Source: JAGOMX01 sp041738135 (GTDB lineage: Bacteria > Pseudomonadota > Alphaproteobacteria > JAGOMX01). Taken from it: a stretch of DNA of 8,395 nucleotides. The translations under genes were made by a program, and so were the position numbers. The stretch is taken from positions 1-8,395 of the forward strand of contig JBGSQK010000048.1 in the NCBI GenBank assembly GCA_041738135.1, written 5' to 3'. Under the pieces are notes generated by a model that was given only the letters and a program-made list of their open reading frames with translations, was not told the DNA's origin and ran no database searches. Positions 6,631 to 8,395 of this stretch are shown one piece after another (positions within the stretch are counted from its first letter, which is position 1; each line of letters begins with the position of its first letter).

Positions 6631-8103
6631 ATGTCAAAAGCAGCTAAGGCAACATCCTTAGATTCATACAATAACTCACGGGAACAGCATGCAAGCCGGA
6701 TTATGAAGATGGTTAAGGATGGCGGAGCTGAATACGTGGACTTTCGGTTCACGGATATGCAAGGTGTATGGCACCATTTATCCTTTCATAAAAACGCTTT
6801 AGACGAGGACCTCATTGCGCAAGGCCTGATGTTTGATGGATCATCCATCAATGGTTGGCGCCCTATACATGACTCAGACATGCTCATGTTGCCCGATGCA
6901 ACCAATGCGGTTTTTGATCAACTGACAGAACATCCCACTCTGATCGTTTTTTGCAGCATTGCAGACCCGACGACAGGCAAGCCCTACTCCCGCGATCCAC
7001 GTTCGGTGGCGGTTAAGGGCGAGGAATACTTGCGTCAAACGGGCATTGCCGACGAGGCTCGATTTGGTCCGGAACCGGAGTTCTTTATCTTTGATGAAAT
7101 CCACTTTGAAACGGGTCCACAGAACTCATTTTACAATATCAATTGGACAGAAGGCGCCTATCCAAACGCTAGTTTGATCAGCGGCAAGCAAGGCAATATG
7201 CGCCATTTTGGCCACAAAATGCTGCCTGGCAAGGGTTACTTTCCGGTACCTCCTGTGGATTCGGCAAACGACTTACGGGCCGAGATGCTTTCATGCATGA
7301 ACACCATGGGCTTGAATGGAGACAAGCATCACCATGAGGTGGCTTCTGGGCAGCATGAAATAGGATTTAAGTATGCGGATCTGCTGACCACCGGTGATAA
7401 CTTACAGCTGTTCAAGTATGTGATTCGCAATGTGGCTCATAAGTTTAACAAGACAGTTACATTTATGCCAAAACCCATCTATGGGGATAACGGCTCGGGC
7501 ATGCATGTGCACCAGTCTTTGTGGAAGGATGGTCAGCCATTATTCCCTGGGGATCAGTATGGGGGATTGTCGGAGTTGGCTCTGTTCTATATCGGGGGAA
7601 TTATTCGCCATGCACGGTCATTGAATGCCTTTACCAATCCCACAACCAATAGCTACAAGCGTTTGGTTCCTGGTTATGAGGCGCCGGTTTATATTGCTTA
7701 TTCGGCTCGTAATAGGTCGGCGGCGTTGCGGATCCCTCACATACCTGAGCCTCGTCAGAGGCGTATTGAGGTGCGTTTCCCTGATGCCACTGCCAATGGA
7801 TATTTAGCCCTGACGGCCATGATGATGGCGGGGCTTGATGGAATTAAGAATAAAATTCATCCAGGCGAAGCCTTGGATAGAAACTTATATGACACAGCAC
7901 ATGATGATCAAAAATATGATCTGTTGTGCACGTCCTTGCAAGATGCTGTGCGGTCCTTAAGTGAGGATCGCGAGTACTTGCTCGAAGGCGATGTCTTTAC
8001 CAATGATTTGATTGATGCCTACATCTCCACAAAACAGGAGGAAATTAATATGTTTGCAAGGGCACCACATCCAATCGAATTTGAGATGTACTACAGTATT
8101 TAG
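6631..8103 (+). CDS. glnA: Glutamine synthetase, type I
   Basis: A 490-residue GSI enzyme, cytoplasmic and expected to be dodecameric, making glutamine from glutamate, ammonia and ATP. I chose ATG 6631 (GGGAG 6 nt upstream); an in-frame TTG at 6586 would add residues unlike the family. Signature motifs in order: FDGSS (68-72), FGPEPEFF (145-152), KGYFPVPPVDS (201-211), HHHEVA (233-238), the glutamate/ATP-binding KPIYGDNGSGMHVH (281-294), NPTTNSYKRLVPGYEAP (336-352, containing the flap Glu350), RIEVRFPD (378-385), and NLYD (418-421). Tyr420 aligns with the adenylylated Tyr397 of E. coli, so GlnE-type control is likely; the next residue is Thr rather than the usual Leu. It is about 20 residues longer than the E. 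coli enzyme, partly at the N-terminus. There is no glnB beside it: it is divergent from mutM and looks monocistronic. Confidence 0.98.
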   Translation: MSKAAKATSLDSYNNSREQHASRIMKMVKDGGAEYVDFRFTDMQGVWHHLSFHKNALDEDLIAQGLMFDGSSINGWRPIHDSDMLMLPDATNAVFDQLTEHPTLIVFCSIADPTTGKPYSRDPRSVAVKGEEYLRQTGIADEARFGPEPEFFIFDEIHFETGPQNSFYNINWTEGAYPNASLISGKQGNMRHFGHKMLPGKGYFPVPPVDSANDLRAEMLSCMNTMGLNGDKHHHEVASGQHEIGFKYADLLTTGDNLQLFKYVIRNVAHKFNKTVTFMPKPIYGDNGSGMHVHQSLWKDGQPLFPGDQYGGLSELALFYIGGIIRHARSLNAFTNPTTNSYKRLVPGYEAPVYIAYSARNRSAALRIPHIPEPRQRRIEVRFPDATANGYLALTAMMMAGLDGIKNKIHPGEALDRNLYDTAHDDQKYDLLCTSLQDAVRSLSEDREYLLEGDVFTNDLIDAYISTKQEEINMFARAPHPIEFEMYYSI

Positions 8104-8133
8104 TCCTTCACTTCCTTTCTCGTCTTATAAAGT

Positions 8134-8172
8134 GGTGGAAGCTTTTTAAAGCTTCCACCGTTTGGATTTTTT
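8134..8172 (+). terminator. Rho-independent terminator of glnA
   Basis: GGTGGAAGCTTT (8134-8145) and AAAGCTTCCACC (8148-8159) form a perfect stem of 11-12 bp with a 2-4 nt loop. A T-rich stretch, TTTGGATTTTTT, follows at 8161-8172. It lies 30 bp after the glnA stop, so transcription probably ends here and glnA is the last gene of its unit. Confidence 0.85.
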
Positions 8173-8395
8173 AGGTTGTTTTTGGCTTATAGGGATACCT
8201 TCCTCGTCACCTTTTTGCATTAACCGTACGGTAGATATGACACCTAGGCATCATATCCCTTACTTGCTCACCGCGCCGCTCATTTCCAGACTTGCTTGGG
8301 TTACGCGGGGGCCCAAACGCCGGATGCCTTTCGTTTTTGTGTACACGAGGGGAAGAGTTCCATCTCTTACCCTTATGAGTAATATAGTAATAACA
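8173..8395. other. Right-edge region with no confident gene
   Basis: After the glnA terminator I see no gene I can defend. On the minus strand one frame is open from the right edge to a TAA at 8260-8262 (44 codons, ending GPRVTQASLEMSGAVSK). It could be the C-terminal end of a leftward gene that begins outside the window, with the 24-bp palindrome just beyond its stop. Another minus-strand frame and one plus-strand frame (from ATG 8237) are also open here, so openness alone is weak evidence. I recognise none of the three products. The stretch around 8270-8335 is richer in G+C than the rest of the region. Confidence 0.3.
8234..8257. repeat. 24-bp imperfect palindrome
   Basis: GATATGA (8234-8240) and TCATATC (8251-8257) are exact inverted copies around CACCTAGGCA, whose centre CCTAGG is itself palindromic. 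Only two symmetric base pairs of the twelve fail. A separate 8-bp palindrome, CCGTACGG (8224-8231), sits just to the left. It could be a dimeric protein-binding site or a hairpin after a leftward gene; no T tract follows on either strand. Confidence 0.6.

Noticed and set aside
8237..8395. Plus-strand open frame from ATG 8237 to the window edge
   Set aside because: No ribosome site, start inside a palindrome, basic product of no recognised family, and competing open frames on the other strand.

Overview
The window reads like a moderately AT-rich proteobacterial chromosome, most plausibly alphaproteobacterial. This rests on an ordinary bacterial type I glutamine synthetase with an adenylylation-type NLYD motif, an Fpg/MutM DNA glycosylase, a GGDEF-EAL protein, and a palindromic intergenic repeat (core GTCATCCCCGCG...GGCGGGGATCCAG) of a type scattered through many proteobacterial genomes. 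The lineage assignment is an inference; no rRNA or tRNA gene is visible to settle it.

Left part (1-4204), all on the minus strand. The order in transcription is: a 693-residue protein with a degenerate receiver, a PAS, a GGDEF and an EAL domain (2123-4204); 57 bp further on, an unrecognised 281-residue protein with a signal peptide (1220-2065); then, after a very AT-rich gap of about 300 bp, the start of a large surface or secreted protein that runs off the left edge (1-923). The visible C-terminal part of that protein is a DUF7507/DUF11-type beta-sandwich repeat. Its start region carries a perfect 18-bp tandem duplication that copies both the ribosome binding site and the start codon.

Middle (4205-5722). 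An acyltransferase-3 family membrane protein (4289-5572) is divergent from the GGDEF-EAL gene across 84 bp. It ends against the convergent mutM gene. The gap between the two is almost filled by a 120-bp mirror-symmetric element made of two near-identical 29-bp hairpin arms and two smaller inner hairpins.

Right part (5723-8395). mutM (minus) and glnA (plus) are divergent across 86 bp. glnA ends in a strong rho-independent terminator. The last 220 bp contain a 24-bp imperfect palindrome and no gene that can be called with confidence.

Functional reading. The left and middle genes fit a cell-surface theme: c-di-GMP turnover, acylation of an envelope carbohydrate, an exported protein and a repeat-bearing adhesin-like protein. 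The right-hand genes are housekeeping (base excision repair, nitrogen assimilation). No clearly new multi-gene system is evident. The most unusual items are the EAL domain with an Asp-to-Ala change in its LKID motif, the duplicated translation start, and the four-hairpin element.
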